DNA from: MGBC163016 sp964462135 | GTDB taxonomy: Bacteria; Actinomycetota; Coriobacteriia; Coriobacteriales; Eggerthellaceae | Reading direction: 5' to 3' | NCBI GenBank assembly: GCA_964462135.1 | Contig: CAYWWK010000007.1 | Location: forward strand, 22,701 to 86,700 | Length of the DNA: 64,000 bases | Shown here: positions 26,623 through 35,104 of the stretch, piece after piece | Layout: every line of letters begins with the position of its first letter | How positions within the stretch are numbered: the stretch's first letter is position 1 | The notes under the pieces: generated by a model | Database searches by the model: none | What the model saw: the letters and a program-made list of their open reading frames with translations, nothing else | Told to the model about the DNA's origin: nothing | Made by a program: the position numbers and the translations under genes

Positions 26623-26942
26623 GCTGGGAGGAGTTCTGGTTCATTTTCATCTGCTGCGCGGTTACCATGCTCATCTGCCGTGTGCTGCCTCTGTTCTTGC
26701 TCAAGGGAAGGGATCTGCCTGAAAAGGTCGCCTTGGCACTGAATCTCATCCCTCCTGCCGCCTTCGCGGCTCTGGTGGCGAATGACATCCTTGATCCGGG
26801 TATGTTCTCCCAAGGCCTTTGGCCCGCCGGGGCCATCATCGTGGCATCGGCCGTGGTGGTCGTCGTCGCCATCAAGACCAAGTCATTGCTTCTCTGTGCC
26901 ATCGCTGGCGTGGTGGCCTATGCGCTTTTGCTCTTCATCTGA
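26619..26942 (+). CDS. azlD: AzlD-family exporter small subunit
   Basis: This is the small (107 aa) membrane partner of AzlC, with four hydrophobic segments and the conserved RVLPLFLLKGRDLPEKVALALNL-type region after the first helix. ATG 26619 overlaps the azlC stop in the ATGA arrangement, so the subunits are translated together. The longer open frame starting at 26349 runs antiphase through azlC and is not the gene. Confidence 0.88.
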   Translation: MSWEEFWFIFICCAVTMLICRVLPLFLLKGRDLPEKVALALNLIPPAAFAALVANDILDPGMFSQGLWPAGAIIVASAVVVVVAIKTKSLLLCAIAGVVAYALLLFI

Positions 26943-27010
26943 CGACGGCGCCTCTGCCAACCGGTGCCTGGCGGGACAGCGTCGTCGGTTGCCGTCCGCA
27001 ATGTTTTTCC

Positions 27011-27039
27011 TTGCCTTGCCCCATCAGTAGAGATATACT
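27011..27039 (+). promoter_or_regulatory. Promoter of rplS
   Basis: TTGCCT (27011-27016) and TATACT (27034-27039) are 17 nt apart. The predicted leader to rplS is about 55 nt. Confidence 0.75.
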
Positions 27040-27101
27040 TGCAAATCGTGTCTTTACACGGATTAGGTTACAAGCACTATTGAAGATAAGTGGGGAAGAG
27101 A

Positions 27102-27449
27102 ATGGACATCATACGCGCGATCGAGACCCAAGACATCAAGCAGGACCTGCCTGATTTCGGCCCAGGTGACAATGTCAAGGTTCACTATCGGATCACCGAG
27201 GGCAACCGTGAGAGGATCCAGGTCTTCCAGGGCGATGTCATTCGCCGTCACGGAGAATCATCACGTGAGACGTTCACTGTCCGCAAGGTCAGCTTCTCCG
27301 TGGGCGTGGAGCGCACGTTTCCTGTGAATTCTCCCAAGATCGAGAAGATCGAAGTCACCAGACGTGGTCAGGTGCGCCGTGCCAAGCTCTACTATCTGCG
27401 TGACAAGGTCGGCAAGGCGGCCAAGATCAAGGAAAAGGCTTTCAGATAG
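27102..27449 (+). CDS. rplS: 50S ribosomal protein L19
   Basis: This large-subunit protein at the 30S/50S interface is 115 aa. The typical core is present (FGPGDNVKVHYRITEGNRERIQ, FQGDVIRRHG, FTVRKVSFSVGVERTFP, RAKLYYLRD). ATG 27102 (GGGGAAGAG just upstream) is better than GTG 27090. It is transcribed alone between its own promoter and terminator, although in relatives it directly follows trmD. Confidence 0.96.
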   Translation: MDIIRAIETQDIKQDLPDFGPGDNVKVHYRITEGNRERIQVFQGDVIRRHGESSRETFTVRKVSFSVGVERTFPVNSPKIEKIEVTRRGQVRRAKLYYLRDKVGKAAKIKEKAFR

Positions 27450-27475
27450 GCTCATCTGTCGTTCGATGCATTTCA

Positions 27476-27506
27476 CAAGGCTCTCTTTGCGAGAGCCTTG
27501 TTCTTT
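27476..27506 (+). terminator. Terminator after rplS
   Basis: A perfect 10-bp stem (27476-27485 with 27491-27500) with loop TTTGC is followed by TTCTTT. Confidence 0.85.
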
Positions 27507-27529
27507 ATATGAGGCTCTGCAAGGACATC

Positions 27530-28315
27530 ATGCCTATGATCCATACCATCACAGAGATCGCCCGTCGTGCGAAGGACGTCTCCTCTCAAGAGGAGCTTGA
27601 CTCACTCAAGCATGAGTTGGCCCATGACAGGCGCAAGGGAGTGGCGCGCGAACTTGAGAAGGCCCAGCGTCGGCTTGAGCGTGAGAGGCAGGAGCGGCAG
27701 CGGCTGGGCGCTCTCTATGATTTCGAGACGCAACTCGTGGCGAAGCGCGGTGGAGGGGTGGCTGTCGGGCTTGATGAAGTCGGTCGAGGACCCCTTGCCG
27801 GTCCGTTGGCGGTAGGGGCTGTGGTGCTTGACAGGGAATCAGTCATGATAGAAGGGCTCAATGATTCGAAGAGGCTTTCGGCCGCGCGCAGGGAGGAGGT
27901 TGCCAGCAGGATCAGTGAGGTCTGCATTGCATCCGCTGTCGTGTATGTTCCTCCTGATCGGATTGATGAGGTGGGCATCGTGGTCTGCCTCAAGGAGGCG
28001 TTCCGGGAGGCGGTCGCGCGTATCGAAGCCCAAGGAATCAGGGTGGCTCACCTTCTTCTTGATGGCAATCCTTTGAACATGGACCCCCGAGAAGTGAACG
28101 TTGTAAAAGGTGATGCGCGATGTGCCTCCATTGCCGCAGCCTCCATCTTGGCGAAAGTGGATCGGGATCATCTCATGGATCGGCTTGATGAGGTGTATCC
28201 AGGATATGGATTCTCTTCCAACAAGGGGTACGGCAGCGAATCCCACCTGAACGCCATCCGTGCATTGGGGTTATCCACCGTGCACAGGAAAACGTTCTGC
28301 ACCAATATCCATTGA
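27530..28315 (+). CDS. rnhB: Ribonuclease HII with N-terminal extension
   Basis: The enzyme removes ribonucleotides and RNA primers from RNA-DNA hybrids. The catalytic domain starts near residue 75 with VGLDEVGRGPLAGP (Asp-Glu pair) and continues with LNDSKRLS, LLLDGNP and the ASIAAASILAKVDRD helix. Before it is a ~70-residue charged, Arg/Glu-rich predicted coiled helix, a feature seen in some Gram-positive RnhB proteins. The start is ambiguous: AAGGA at 27521-27525 serves ATG 27530 (4 nt) or ATG 27536 (10 nt). First of the rnhB-yraN-comM-dprA run. Confidence 0.93.
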   Translation: MPMIHTITEIARRAKDVSSQEELDSLKHELAHDRRKGVARELEKAQRRLERERQERQRLGALYDFETQLVAKRGGGVAVGLDEVGRGPLAGPLAVGAVVLDRESVMIEGLNDSKRLSAARREEVASRISEVCIASAVVYVPPDRIDEVGIVVCLKEAFREAVARIEAQGIRVAHLLLDGNPLNMDPREVNVVKGDARCASIAAASILAKVDRDHLMDRLDEVYPGYGFSSNKGYGSESHLNAIRALGLSTVHRKTFCTNIH

Positions 28316-28548
28316 TCAGAATGCCGTTAGGCGTCCCTTTTCCTCTTTCTGCTCGCACATGCGAAGATGTGATGAAGATCCGTGCAGGTTGGTGAAGGTT
28401 TCACATCAAAACCTCATCAATCTCGATGAGAAGCGATCTTCGAATCATGAAGGATTCTCCTTGATGGGAGAGGCTTGTCTGCAAGGTGCGTGCCAGATGG
28501 GTGTCAGGTTCCATCCCTATGCTGTATTCCACGTTGATGGGAGGAGCT

Positions 28549-29004
28549 ATGACAGAAGCCGTATTGGAAAAGGATGCCGTGAAGAAGGGTCAGACACCCA
28601 CCTCGCAGCAGAAGATGCAGAAAGCATCGAAGGGCATCGGCAATAAGAACAAGGCTCTTGGAGCCCGTGGCGAAGAGGCGGCCGTTCGCTTTCTGGACAG
28701 ACGGGGATATGAGATTCTCGAGAGGAACTGGACCTGCTTCGCCGGAGAGGCGGACATCATCGCCAAGGATGAGAATACGCTTGTCTTTATTGAGGTCAAG
28801 ACCCGCAAGAGCTGCGAACATGGTTTCCCTTCCGAAGCGGTGACCCGCACGAAGAGAGAGAAATACGAAAAGATAGCCTTGGCCTATCTTGCCGATTATG
28901 ACGATGAGGACTTTCCTGTCAGATTCGACGTCATCGCCATCGTCGTCATAGGCCCAAGCAAGGCAATGATCCGCCATCAGATCAATGCGTTCGCTTTGGA
29001 TTAG
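28549..29004 (+). CDS. YraN/UPF0102 nuclease-like protein
   Basis: The protein has the Holliday-junction-resolvase-like PD-(D/E)xK fold of the UPF0102 family: GARGEEAAVRFL, FAGEADIIAKD (conserved Glu and Asp) and VFIEVKTRKS (E-x-K). The role in this organism is undetermined; the gene sits before comM and dprA in many genomes. A 42-residue Lys/Gln-rich N-terminal extension precedes the domain. The start ATG 28549 has GGAGGAG just upstream. The 233-nt gap before it shows no RNA gene that I can recognise. Confidence 0.88.
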   Translation: MTEAVLEKDAVKKGQTPTSQQKMQKASKGIGNKNKALGARGEEAAVRFLDRRGYEILERNWTCFAGEADIIAKDENTLVFIEVKTRKSCEHGFPSEAVTRTKREKYEKIALAYLADYDDEDFPVRFDVIAIVVIGPSKAMIRHQINAFALD

Positions 29005-29007
29005 AAA

Positions 29008-30546
29008 GTGGGTGGCGTATGCACAATCCTCAGTGCGGTTCTCAGAGGAGTAGAGGCAGAGCCGGTTCGAGTCGAGGTCTGCGTTGGGAGTGGGCTTCCG
29101 GGCATGTCCATCGTCGGGATGGCGGACACTGCCGTGAAGGAGGCACAGGAGCGGGTGCGGTCAGCCTTGCGCGTTTCAGGCTTTTCGATGCCCGGCGTGA
29201 AAGTGGTCGTGAATCTGGCACCGGGCGATATACGCAAAACGGGATCGGGATTCGACCTTCCCATAGCCTTGGGCATCCTCGTTGCGACGGGGCAGGTTCC
29301 GGCAGAGGTGGTTGCGGGAAAGCTTCTGATCGGAGAGCTGTCCTTGCAGGGGGAAGTGAGACCGGTGATAGGGAACCTCGCTTTCGCTCTCTGCGCGAAG
29401 AGGATGTCATGCCAATTCGTCACAGCCGTCCAGAAGCCTGCTCCCATCCGGGACTTGGTGCAGTTGGGACTGATCAGCCTGGGACGGATGCATCTTTCCG
29501 ATCCCTTCGAAGAGCTCTGCAGGAAAGACGATGGCAAAAGAATGCCCGCCTCGAAGCAGCGTCTCGATTTCAGGGATATATCAGGGCATGACGTTGCAAA
29601 GCGGGCGTTGCTCATAGCGGCTGCCGGCAACCATGGTCTTCTCATGATGGGACCGCCCGGATCGGGGAAGACGATGCTGGCATCGAGGATCGCTTCCATC
29701 CTGCCGCCCCTTACCGAGGAGGAGATGCTCGAGGCCGCTGTGGTCCATTCGGTTGCCGGCAAAGGCATCGATGACATTCTTTTCGGGATACGACCGTTCA
29801 GAAGCCCCCACCACTCTGCGACGACGGCCGGCTTGCTGGGGGGAGGCAACCCAATCCGCCCGGGGGAGGTATCCCTTGCCCATTGTGGGGTGCTCTTCCT
29901 GGATGAATTGAGTGAGTTTCGATCCTCCACGCTGCAAGGCCTGCGTCAGCCCATGGAAAGCGGTGAGGTTCATCTGACGCGGGCGGAAGCAAGCGTGAGA
30001 CTGCCCGCACGATTCATGCTGGTGGCGGCCTCCAATCCGTGCCCCTGTGGCTACCTGGGGGATGCGACGCATCGGTGCACCTGCACGGCTTCGCAGGTCA
30101 GGAAATACCTTGGGAAGATAGGCGGTCCCCTGATCGACAGAATCAGCCTTCGGCTGGATGTGGACAGGCTGCCCGCTTCAAGCGTCCTTTCGTCAGGGCA
30201 GGGAACGAGTTCAGCAACGTTGCGGGAGCAGGTGATCAAGGGCAGGGAATTCGCCTCCTGGCGCATGGCCCATCTGAATCAGGAAGACCAGCAGACGGTC
30301 TTTTTGCCAGTGGGGGATTCGCCCCAAGCGATCATTGCCTCCTGCAAGTTGAGCCACACCGCTGATGCGTTCGTCGCCAGCATTGCTGAGAGAAACGGCA
30401 TGAGCGGAAGAGGCCTTGTCAACACCTTGAGAGTTGCGCGGACCATCGCAGATGTCGACGAGTCAGAATGCGTCAAGGACGATCATCTGGCTGAGGCATT
30501 TTCATTTCGGGTGAATGTGGGGATAGGAGAAGATGGAAACGCATGA
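29008..30546 (+). CDS. comM: ComM/YifB-type Mg-chelatase-like AAA ATPase
   Basis: This 512-aa ATPase has an N-terminal Lon-protease-like substrate domain (GLPGMSIVGMADTAVKEAQERV), then an AAA+ domain with Walker A GPPGSGKTMLAS, Walker B GVLFLDELSEF, and a Cys-rich loop (NPCPCGYLGD, CTCTASQVRKY). ComM drives branch migration of DNA during natural transformation in Gram-negatives. The name is transferred here on domain architecture and on the neighbouring dprA. The start is GTG 29008, 3 nt after yraN, with weak Shine-Dalgarno support. It overlaps dprA by 14 nt. Confidence 0.9.
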   Translation: MGGVCTILSAVLRGVEAEPVRVEVCVGSGLPGMSIVGMADTAVKEAQERVRSALRVSGFSMPGVKVVVNLAPGDIRKTGSGFDLPIALGILVATGQVPAEVVAGKLLIGELSLQGEVRPVIGNLAFALCAKRMSCQFVTAVQKPAPIRDLVQLGLISLGRMHLSDPFEELCRKDDGKRMPASKQRLDFRDISGHDVAKRALLIAAAGNHGLLMMGPPGSGKTMLASRIASILPPLTEEEMLEAAVVHSVAGKGIDDILFGIRPFRSPHHSATTAGLLGGGNPIRPGEVSLAHCGVLFLDELSEFRSSTLQGLRQPMESGEVHLTRAEASVRLPARFMLVAASNPCPCGYLGDATHRCTCTASQVRKYLGKIGGPLIDRISLRLDVDRLPASSVLSSGQGTSSATLREQVIKGREFASWRMAHLNQEDQQTVFLPVGDSPQAIIASCKLSHTADAFVASIAERNGMSGRGLVNTLRVARTIADVDESECVKDDHLAEAFSFRVNVGIGEDGNA

Positions 30547-31465
30547 TGGGAAGGGCCCGATTCAGGGAGAGAGGCACGTGCTTGGCAAGGGTGACGACGG
30601 GTACCCACCTGCTTTCCTGACGTTGGAAAACATCCCCGAGAGGCTCTTCATCATCGGTGATCCGAAAGCATTGCAAGAGGGATTGGCTGTGGTGGGAGCC
30701 CGCAAGGCAACTCCGTATGGAAAGGGATGCGCAAGGCGATTCGCTCGCCGGGCTGCCCGTAGGGGCATCGTCATCATATCAGGCGGGGCGCGGGGGTGTG
30801 ACGCTGAGGCCCATCGTGCTGCTTTGGAAGAGCATGTTCCAACCGTCGTGTTTCTGGGAGGAGGCTGCGATTCGATCTACCCTTCAGAACACGGACCGCT
30901 GTTCCAGAGAGTCGTCGATGAGGGAGGTGCGTTGGTGTCAGAGCACGAATGGGGTACCCCTCCGCTCCCATTCATGTTCCGGGCACGCAACAGGCTCATC
31001 GCTGGACTTGCGAAGGCTACGCTCATCGTTGAGGCTGGGCTGCCATCAGGAACGTTCTCCACCGCCGATGAGGCGCTTCGTGCCAGTCGGGACGTTCTCG
31101 TGGTGCCCGGATCGATAGATTCCGCCCATTCACGGGGAGCCAATCAGCTCATCTATCAAGGAGCCACGCCCATCGTGAGCGATGATGCCTTCGATGACCA
31201 GCTCTTCTCGATCTTCGGACTGCTCAAACAGGAAGAGATGGCAAGATCTGAGGATGTGAAGCCAGAAGAGGATGGTCGGGAACTGCTTGAGGCGCTTTGT
31301 GCATCCCCCATGAGCGCCGATGATCTTCTCCAACTTGCGACACAGTCCGATTCCCACGTGTGGTCGGCATCCTCCATCAGCCAGTGGATTGCCCGCATGG
31401 AGGCAAAAGGAAGCATCACACGATACCCAGGCGGGAAATATGGAGCACGGGTGAGGGGTGCCTGA
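30533..31465 (+). CDS. dprA: DNA processing protein DprA
   Basis: DprA loads RecA on incoming single-stranded DNA in transformable bacteria. The Rossmann-type core is clear: VGARKATPYGKGCA, ISGGARGCDAEAHRAAL, VVFLGGGCDSIYP, RNRLIAGLAKATLIVEAG and GANQLIYQGA. A C-terminal winged-helix-like segment (about 245-305) is present. The N-terminal SAM-like domain is reduced to ~40 residues, so at 310 aa it is shorter than many homologues. Competence pilus genes are not in the window, so actual transformability is unknown. Confidence 0.92.
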   Translation: METHDGKGPIQGERHVLGKGDDGYPPAFLTLENIPERLFIIGDPKALQEGLAVVGARKATPYGKGCARRFARRAARRGIVIISGGARGCDAEAHRAALEEHVPTVVFLGGGCDSIYPSEHGPLFQRVVDEGGALVSEHEWGTPPLPFMFRARNRLIAGLAKATLIVEAGLPSGTFSTADEALRASRDVLVVPGSIDSAHSRGANQLIYQGATPIVSDDAFDDQLFSIFGLLKQEEMARSEDVKPEEDGRELLEALCASPMSADDLLQLATQSDSHVWSASSISQWIARMEAKGSITRYPGGKYGARVRGA

Positions 31466-31500
31466 CAAGGGAAAGCCCTGTCATCTGATAAGCTGACAGC

Positions 31501-32862
31501 ATGACTATGAAGGCATCGATCATCGGCGGGGGATTGGCGGGCAGCGAGGCTGCTCTGTGCTTGGCGCGCATGGGCGTTGAAGTGACTCTCTTCGAGATGC
31601 GCCCGGCCGTACCAACGCCGGTGCACCGAAGTGGCGATCTGGCCGAGCTGGTCTGCTCGAACTCCTTGAAATCAACCAAGCCGGACAGCGCTGCTGGCAT
31701 GCTCAAAGAGGAGTTGCACCTTCTTGGATCGCCCCTCTACCAAGCGGCCCTCTCGCAGCGCATCCCTGCGGGGGGTGCCTTGGCGGTCGACCGGCATGGC
31801 TTCGCTGGCTGCGTGACCAAGCGCATCGAAGATGAGCCGCTCATCACGGTCGTGCGGAAGGAGGTGGCCTCGCTCAAGGACGTCTGTCCTGCAGATGCCA
31901 TCATCGTTGCCACCGGCCCCCTCACCTCCGATGCGCTCAGCGCCCACCTCCTGGAATCGCTTGGAGAAGGAGAACTGGCCTTCTTCGATGCGGCTGCTCC
32001 CATCGTCATGGCTGACAGTCTTGACTTCGACGTTCTGTTCAGGCAGAGCAGGTATGATGGCGCATCTGAAGGGGATTACCTGAATGCTCCGCTGGACAAG
32101 GGGGAATACGAGGCCTTCATCGACGCATTGCTCGCAGCTGAAAGGGTCATCAGGAAGGATTTCGAAACCAAGGAGCTCTTCCAGGCATGTCAGCCCATAG
32201 AGGAGGTGGCACGCGCGGGAAGGGATGCTCCTCGTTTCGGTGCATTGAAGCCGGTGGGATTGACCGATCCTCGCAGTGGAAGGCGTCCCTATGCCGTCGT
32301 CCAGCTGCGTCAGGAGGATACAGCGCGAACCAGTTACAACCTCGTTGGATTCCAGACCAACCTGACCTTCAGGGCCCAGGCGGAGGTCTTCCGCATGATC
32401 CCGGGATTGGAGCATGCGGAATTCGCCCGCTATGGCGTCATGCATCGGAATACGTTTCTGAACGCCCCTCAGCTGATCGATGTCTCAGGAAGGTTGAAAC
32501 TGGATGATCCGTCCGTCGATGCGCCTGTTTTCGTGGCTGGTCAGCTGGCTGGCACGGAAGGTTATTGCGAAGCCATACGCTCAGGCCTCCATTGCGCCAT
32601 CTCCGCCTATGCCAACGGATGTGGACTTGGGATAGAGCCTCCGCCTGCCACCACTGTCTTCGGGGCTTTGCAGAGCCATGCGACTGACAGCCAGGTGATC
32701 GACTATCAGCCGATGCATGTGAATTTCGGCATCATGCCGCCATTGGATGCGCCCGTGCGCAACAAGCGCAAGCGCTATGAGGCCTATGCCCAACGAGGCA
32801 GGGACGCTCTCGTGCGCTATCGTGACCATCTCCTCTCAGCGGGTGCTTGGAAGGTGAAGTGA
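31501..32862 (+). CDS. trmFO: Folate-dependent tRNA m5U54 methyltransferase TrmFO
   Basis: This flavoprotein forms ribothymidine at tRNA position 54 using methylenetetrahydrofolate. The FAD-binding IIGGGLAGSEAAL opens the protein, then LVCSNSLKS, the GGALAVDR segment and, near the C terminus, AGQLAGTEGYCEAIRSGL. It has normal length (453 aa). Either ATG 31501 or ATG 31507 may be the start; Shine-Dalgarno support is weak. Its stop shares one base with the xer ATG, the same trmFO-xer order as in Firmicutes, without topA before or hslVU after. Confidence 0.95.
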   Translation: MTMKASIIGGGLAGSEAALCLARMGVEVTLFEMRPAVPTPVHRSGDLAELVCSNSLKSTKPDSAAGMLKEELHLLGSPLYQAALSQRIPAGGALAVDRHGFAGCVTKRIEDEPLITVVRKEVASLKDVCPADAIIVATGPLTSDALSAHLLESLGEGELAFFDAAAPIVMADSLDFDVLFRQSRYDGASEGDYLNAPLDKGEYEAFIDALLAAERVIRKDFETKELFQACQPIEEVARAGRDAPRFGALKPVGLTDPRSGRRPYAVVQLRQEDTARTSYNLVGFQTNLTFRAQAEVFRMIPGLEHAEFARYGVMHRNTFLNAPQLIDVSGRLKLDDPSVDAPVFVAGQLAGTEGYCEAIRSGLHCAISAYANGCGLGIEPPPATTVFGALQSHATDSQVIDYQPMHVNFGIMPPLDAPVRNKRKRYEAYAQRGRDALVRYRDHLLSAGAWKVK

Positions 32863-33773
32863 TGGAGGAACTCCTTTCATCGTATGTCGAATCGCTCACC
32901 TTCGAGAGGAACCTCTCGAAGAACACGATCAAGGCTTACACCGAGGACCTCCAGGAATACGAACGCTGGGCCAAGCGGGAGGCGATCGATCCTCTTGCAC
33001 CTACCAAGCGTGGCGTTCGGCTCTATCTCGCCTATCTCGATCAAGCTGGATACACGCACAAGACGATCAGCAGAAGGCTGTCGGCGCTCAAGGGGTTCTT
33101 CGGTTGGGCCTGTGCGCGAGGCATGGTCGATGTCGACCCGGTCACTTCGCTGCGCTCACCCAAGCCCGAAAGGCATCTGCCCAAGGTGATGCCGAAGCAC
33201 GAGCTTGAAAAGCTGCTGTCGGTGCATATGCAGTGCCTCGATCACGCCCAAGGAGCTGTCGAGAAGGCCCAGGAGTTGCGTGATCAAGCCGTATTGGAGA
33301 TGATGTATGCCTCAGGAGCCCGCATCTCTGAAGCCTCATCGCTCACTTTGGAGAACGTTGATCTCAGAGAAGGGCAACTCAGGCTTTTCGGCAAGGGATC
33401 GAAGGAGCGGATCGTTCCCATCCATGCGCTTGCCTGTGGCATCCTGGAGCGCTATCTCGTGCAGGCGAGAAGCGTATTGGAGGGAAAGGATTCTGTGCCC
33501 TGGGTGTTCCTCTCGAAGAGGGGAAACAGGTATTCTGAGGATGCCATTCGCAGGATGTTCAAGCGCACGCTGGCCCTCGCTGGTCTTGATGGTGTCTACA
33601 CGCCGCATGACATGCGCCATACTTTTGCCACTGATGTCTTGGCGGGGGGCGCTGATCTGCGCAGCGTTCAAGAGATGTTGGGACATGCCAGCCTGTCGAC
33701 CACCCAGATTTACACGCATCTCACCCCGGAGCGCCTGCGGGATGCCCAGCGTCTCGCCCATCCGCGGGCATGA
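32862..33773 (+). CDS. Tyrosine recombinase, XerC/XerD family
   Basis: This is a site-specific recombinase expected to resolve chromosome dimers at dif. The N-terminal SAM-like core-binding domain (SLTFERNLSKNTIKAYTEDL) is followed by the catalytic domain. The six-residue active site is readable: Arg in SGARISEAS, Lys in FGKGSKERIVP, HDMRH, the later His in LGHASLSTTQ and the nucleophile Tyr in IYTHL. The 303-aa length and the trmFO coupling point to a housekeeping Xer protein, not an integrase. GGAAGG lies 7 nt before the ATG. Confidence 0.92.
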   Translation: MEELLSSYVESLTFERNLSKNTIKAYTEDLQEYERWAKREAIDPLAPTKRGVRLYLAYLDQAGYTHKTISRRLSALKGFFGWACARGMVDVDPVTSLRSPKPERHLPKVMPKHELEKLLSVHMQCLDHAQGAVEKAQELRDQAVLEMMYASGARISEASSLTLENVDLREGQLRLFGKGSKERIVPIHALACGILERYLVQARSVLEGKDSVPWVFLSKRGNRYSEDAIRRMFKRTLALAGLDGVYTPHDMRHTFATDVLAGGADLRSVQEMLGHASLSTTQIYTHLTPERLRDAQRLAHPRA

Positions 33774-33838
33774 TGCCCCCGCAAGCAGCCGTGCCTCCCT
33801 GAACCAGCTGCCAGGCAGGCGCGAAGAGGATTTCTGTC

Positions 33839-34441
33839 CTACGAGGTGGGCTGGAAGGTATCCCTGTCCGGCGCGAAGCTGCGCATGGCCTGGATGGTCT
33901 GCTCGAACAGCTCGTCCAATTCCCAACCCAGCATGTCCGCTCCTGAGCGGATGACGTCGCGGTCAACCCCAGCAGCGAAGCGCTTGTCCTTGAATTTCTT
34001 CTTGAGTGATTTTACCTCGAAATCCATCACGCTCTTCGAAGGACGCATGACCACTGCTGCACCTATCAGGCCAGTCAGTTCCTCCGTGGCGAAGAGGATC
34101 TTCTCCATCTGCAGCTCAGGCTTCGGAAGGTCGGCATTGAAGTCAGAGGTATGGGACTGGATGGCCCGTATCAATTCAGGGGTTCCACCGGCCTCCTCGA
34201 TCAGTGGGGTGGCATAGAGCGTGTGCATCTCTGGCTCATCGGCATGCTCTTCCCAATCCAAGTCATGAAGGAGTCCGACGATGCCCCAGAATTCCTCATT
34301 CTCTGGATCGAAGCGGCGGGCGAAATAGCGCATGGTCTGCTCGACGGTCTCTCCATGTTCGATATGGAACGGGTCGGTGTTATGGGCCTTCAGAAGCTCG
34401 AAGGCTTCATCGCGTGTCAAACCTGCCTGCAGTCCACTCAT
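33839..34441 (-). CDS. HD-domain phosphohydrolase
   Basis: The 200-aa protein has the HD metal-dependent hydrolase pattern: His in IEHGETVEQTMR, the HD pair in VGLLHDLDWE, and later His/Asp residues (AIQSHTSD). The C-terminal part (VMDFEVKSLKKKFKDKRFAAGVDRD) resembles stand-alone HDIG proteins annotated as hydrolases. The substrate is unknown and no nucleotide-second-messenger partner is adjacent. The start ATG 34441 has GAGG about 9 nt upstream on the minus strand. It is transcribed opposite to xer and def. Confidence 0.83.
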   Translation of the reverse strand: MSGLQAGLTRDEAFELLKAHNTDPFHIEHGETVEQTMRYFARRFDPENEEFWGIVGLLHDLDWEEHADEPEMHTLYATPLIEEAGGTPELIRAIQSHTSDFNADLPKPELQMEKILFATEELTGLIGAAVVMRPSKSVMDFEVKSLKKKFKDKRFAAGVDRDVIRSGADMLGWELDELFEQTIQAMRSFAPDRDTFQPTS

Positions 34442-34558
34442 GGCAAACCTCTTTCCTCTTGGGTCGTGGGAGACATTCTATCCGATGGCATCTCCCAGCC
34501 TCATGGAGTAACATGGTTTCCCAAGAATACTGACAGATGATGTGAGGATGTCATAGGC

Positions 34559-35104
34559 ATGTTGAAGATAGTAGAATCGCCCGACCCAGTGCTTTCCATG
34601 GTTTGCTCCCCCTGTGAGGTGGGGGATAGGAGCCTCATGAAGATAGCCAAGCAGATGGCGAAGCTGATGTATGCGAACAATGGCTGTGGGCTTGCGGCAC
34701 CGCAGGTTGGCCTTGACAGGCGGTTCGTTGTCATCGACGTTGATTGGGATGGAGAGAACGCCTCAACGCGCAATCCCCTGTTCCTGGTGAATCCTGAATT
34801 GATCGAGACTCAGGGTGAGCCAGTTGAAGACAAGGAGGCGTGCCTGTCCTGTCCGGGGGTGAGTGTGCCGGTGAAACGCGCGCCTTGGGCCCGGGTGCGC
34901 TTCTTCGATCTGGATGGCGAGGAATGGGAGATAGAGGGGGACGGCCTTCTCGGCCGTTGTCTCCAGCATGAGCTTGACCATCTGGATGGCAAGACGCTCT
35001 TCGAATCCTGTGAGCCGGCGGTGAGACTGCGGGCGCTTCAGGCATACGAGAAGGCGAAGGCGATGGGAGCGAAACCGGGGGAGGCGCAATTCGATGTCAG
35101 CTGA
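34559..35104 (+). CDS. def: Peptide deformylase
   Basis: The enzyme removes the formyl group from the initiator Met of new proteins. All three metal-enzyme motifs are recognisable: GCGLAAPQVG, EACLSCPG and QHELDHLDG. The second motif reads EACLS where EGCLS is usual, keeping the metal-binding Cys. It is 181 aa and forms def-fmt-rsmB with a 11-nt overlap into fmt. A GAGG about 12 nt before the ATG is the only Shine-Dalgarno candidate. Confidence 0.93.
   Translation: MLKIVESPDPVLSMVCSPCEVGDRSLMKIAKQMAKLMYANNGCGLAAPQVGLDRRFVVIDVDWDGENASTRNPLFLVNPELIETQGEPVEDKEACLSCPGVSVPVKRAPWARVRFFDLDGEEWEIEGDGLLGRCLQHELDHLDGKTLFESCEPAVRLRALQAYEKAKAMGAKPGEAQFDVS

Noticed and set aside
26941..26986. Terminator after azlD
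   Set aside because: GACGACG/CGTCGTC pair with a 32-nt loop, but the sequence following is GGTTGCCG with no adjacent T-run. Termination is possible but unsupported.
32862..33773. Phage or mobile-element integrase
   Set aside because: The tyrosine recombinase is coupled to trmFO in a known housekeeping order, with no attachment repeats, excisionase or phage genes nearby.
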